A DNA stretch of 7,584 nucleotides from Lachnospiraceae bacterium UBA3643 (GTDB lineage: Bacteria > Bacillota > Clostridia > Lachnospirales > Lachnospiraceae): NCBI GenBank assembly GCA_002373855.1, contig DFKO01000049.1, forward strand, positions 1 to 7,584, in the 5' to 3' direction. The stretch's first letter is position 1. Every line of letters starts with the position of its first letter. Positions 5,837 to 7,584 of the stretch are shown piece after piece. The translations under genes and the position numbers were made by a program. The notes beneath the pieces are model-generated. The model was not told the DNA's origin and did not search any database. It was given only the letters and a program-made list of their open reading frames with translations.

Positions 5837-7144
5837 CTACAACCAGAAGATAAAGCTGTATGTATCCTCACTCATGGAATATGATACATTGTCCCCGGAA
5901 AGGTAATTAAAAATCTTCTGATTTGTGATCAGCTCATCATAAAGCTTTGAGAAAACATCATAATCGGAGCATTTAAGAGTCACCGCATCGTCTCCCCTGG
6001 CCGCAGCACCTGCAAAAGCCGTGCCGACCTGATCAAGATCTGCTGATGTAAAATAAAGGTTTTCTTTTACATAATAATTGGCCGCGGTTGCCGAGCATGC
6101 AGGCATAGGCACAACATTGTCTATCGTATGAGTCTTTAACAGTTCCTCTGTCGTGATATTCAGATAATCATAATTAACCGTGTCGCTGCCTGCGCCTGTC
6201 ATGGCCGCAGAGTCAAACAGATAATTGGCATCGCCCCATGTTACGTCAGTATAGTAATATGCACCGTCGATATTGACGAGGTTCCATGCATGACCCTCAC
6301 CGGTGATGACCGTTCCGACACACATAGTACATGGGACACCGAGCTTGCCCAGCAGATACTGCATAGCCTTGGCATATCCCTGGCATACGCTCCTGCCGTA
6401 TAAAAATACCGATAATATATTCTGATTATCCGGAGCCCCGAGGTCGTACTCTGTATGATTCACCAGATAATCATATACATATTTTACCTTTTCATAATCT
6501 GACGCCGTCTGGGATATACCTGCCAGACAGGAACTAACGTATGCGTCGATCGATACCTGATTGACTCTACGCTCTTCCGGAGTATAAATATACTTTCCGG
6601 TAAATGTCAGATATATTGTCTGGCCGTTGTTTTCATGTCTCACATACGAGTAACCGTCTATCCAGTAGTACTCCGGATGATCGTTAAACACGCACTGAAA
6701 TACATACTTGAGCTCATCAGCATCCTTTGTGGATATCTTTACACCCTCTGACTCTTCCTCAATGATAGTCACCAGCTCCGCGTATAGATTGTGGAGGCTC
6801 TCATCCATGACGCTGTATGCATAGAGTCCCTCCTGGGCTGCCTTTACTGCCTCAAGTCCGGCCGCATCCACTCCAGTTATCGTATAGAAATCGACTTTTG
6901 CCTCTTCTTCCGGTGCGGCCGCCGCTGTCTCCTCTACATATATCTCCTCGACAACGGGAGCTTCATACCCGGTAGTTTCATTCGTCCCGGTTACAGACGA
7001 TCCTGTAGCGGCCCTTCCGTCAGAACCCATTCCGGACGGGATGGCATCAAGTACGCCGCATCCTGCAGATGATATCAGCATACCCGTTATCAGAAGTGCT
7101 GCTGCGGATTTATATGATTTTTTTAAAAGATGATTATTTCTCAT
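5837..7144 (-). CDS. Transglutaminase-like domain lipoprotein
   Basis: 435-residue predicted exported protein. Visible: a basic start (MRNNHLLKKSYK), a hydrophobic stretch (13-27) and a lipobox-like SSAGC with C29 as probable lipidation site (Ser rather than Leu at -3, so slightly atypical); a low-complexity Ser/Thr/Gly then Glu/Ala linker (about 35-84); an uncharacterised domain (about 86-215, including FNDHPEYYWIDGYSYV at 153-168); and a transglutaminase-like core with YEKVKYVYDYLVNHTEYD (217-234), GRSVCQGYAKAMQYL (250-264), GEGHAWNLV (282-290) and YYYTDVTWGD (296-305). C254, H285 and D300 form an intact papain-like Cys-His-Asp triad. A 130-residue C-terminal region has no motif I recognise. 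The family resembles bacterial proteins often labelled transglutaminase/protease-like. The substrate is unknown; crosslinking, peptidase and inactive binding roles are all possible, though the complete triad favours catalysis. It starts 14 bases after prfC with no good Shine-Dalgarno. Confidence 0.88.
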   Translation of the reverse strand: MRNNHLLKKSYKSAAALLITGMLISSAGCGVLDAIPSGMGSDGRAATGSSVTGTNETTGYEAPVVEEIYVEETAAAAPEEEAKVDFYTITGVDAAGLEAVKAAQEGLYAYSVMDESLHNLYAELVTIIEEESEGVKISTKDADELKYVFQCVFNDHPEYYWIDGYSYVRHENNGQTIYLTFTGKYIYTPEERRVNQVSIDAYVSSCLAGISQTASDYEKVKYVYDYLVNHTEYDLGAPDNQNILSVFLYGRSVCQGYAKAMQYLLGKLGVPCTMCVGTVITGEGHAWNLVNIDGAYYYTDVTWGDANYLFDSAAMTGAGSDTVNYDYLNITTEELLKTHTIDNVVPMPACSATAANYYVKENLYFTSADLDQVGTAFAGAAARGDDAVTLKCSDYDVFSKLYDELITNQKIFNYLSGDNVSYSMSEDTYSFIFWL

Positions 7145-7158
7145 ATTCTTTAAAATGA

Positions 7159-7584
7159 TTACATCGCGCTTCCGAATTCACTGAGCTCAAGCCCGGGATT
7201 ACGCTCAAGTGTCATACCGACGCTCCATGCATTTACAAATATAAGGAGTGGTCTGCCCTTAAGATCCTGGATTTTCTTCATATCGGATGTTCCTGATATC
7301 TTAGCCACATCCACATTCTCATAATTCTTTATCCATCTGATATGCTCATAAGGCAGGGGCTCCATCCTGATCTCGACATTATATTCATTTGTCAGTCTGT
7401 ATTTGAGGACTTCAAACTGGAGGACACCTACTACTCCTACGATGATCTCCTCCATACCGGAAGCTATCTCCTGGAATATCTGGATAGCACCTTCCTGGGC
7501 AATCTGATTTATACCCTTTACAAACTGCTTTCTCTTCATAGTATCTACCTGGCGTACCCTCGCAAAATGCTCGGGAGCAAATGT
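7159..7584 (-). CDS. prfC: Peptide chain release factor 3, C-terminal part only
   Basis: The last 141 codons of RF3 (full length about 525-535), open to the right edge with no start in view; the ATG at 7539 is internal because the frame continues upstream as FAPEHFARVRQVDTMKRKQF. RF3 is a translational GTPase that recycles RF1/RF2 from the ribosome after peptide release. The GTPase domain is outside the window; what is seen is domain III/RF3_C: KGINQIAQEGAIQIFQ (near the start), IIVGVVGVLQFEVLKYRL, EYNVEIRMEPLPYEHIRW, then the terminal helix region FVNAWSVGMTLERNPGLELS. The C-terminus is of normal length and ends in a TAA at 7159-7161. The gene is followed 14 bases later by the transglutaminase-like gene on the same strand with no terminator seen, so readthrough is likely, though the functions have no evident link. 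Confidence 0.95.
   Translation of the reverse strand, partial: TFAPEHFARVRQVDTMKRKQFVKGINQIAQEGAIQIFQEIASGMEEIIVGVVGVLQFEVLKYRLTNEYNVEIRMEPLPYEHIRWIKNYENVDVAKISGTSDMKKIQDLKGRPLLIFVNAWSVGMTLERNPGLELSEFGSAM

Noticed and set aside
1..7584. CRISPR array, mobile element, toxin-antitoxin or defence system
   Set aside because: No spaced repeats, terminal inverted repeats, transposase, integrase, or unassigned gene pairs; coding is accounted for by nine housekeeping-type genes.

Overview
The window is a block of bacterial housekeeping DNA with every recognisable gene on the minus strand, so transcription runs from high to low coordinates. Protein sequences and gene order point to a Clostridia member of the Firmicutes, most likely a Lachnospiraceae-type organism. 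The main reasons are the Gls24/Asp23-like protein directly upstream of nusB, the run nusB-xseA-xseB-ispA-dxs-tlyA, a Gram-positive-style lipoprotein with a transglutaminase core, and frequent ATA isoleucine codons. The family-level assignment is inference; no rRNA or other definitive marker is present.

Read in the direction of transcription (right to left): the C-terminal 141 codons of peptide chain release factor 3 (prfC, 7159-7584, cut by the window edge); a 435-residue secreted or lipid-anchored transglutaminase-like protein (5837-7144); an 84-base AT-rich spacer that is the longest non-coding stretch and the best place for a promoter; and then seven tightly packed genes: asp23/gls24-like (5375-5752), nusB (4945-5358), xseA (3720-4937), xseB (3500-3745), ispA (2568-3494), dxs (654-2546) and tlyA (1-654, C-terminus cut by the left edge). 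Within this run the gaps are 5-21 bases, or the genes overlap (xseA/xseB by 26 bases, dxs/tlyA by 1 base), so it reads as one operon.

The operon mixes functions: an envelope-associated stress-type protein (Asp23), transcription antitermination at rRNA operons (NusB), both subunits of exonuclease VII (XseA, XseB), two steps of isoprenoid supply (Dxs makes DXP, the entry to the MEP pathway; IspA makes farnesyl diphosphate for undecaprenyl carriers), and an rRNA 2'-O-methyltransferase (TlyA). This is a known conserved Firmicutes neighbourhood, not a dedicated new system.

I found no tRNA, rRNA, CRISPR array, insertion sequence, phage gene or riboswitch, and no convincing rho-independent terminator. 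I do not see a previously undescribed system here. The items most worth a second look are the poorly characterised transglutaminase-like lipoprotein, an A7 tract inside the xseA/xseB overlap where loss of one A would fuse the two subunits, and a small repeat/hairpin/micro-ORF arrangement just before dxs.
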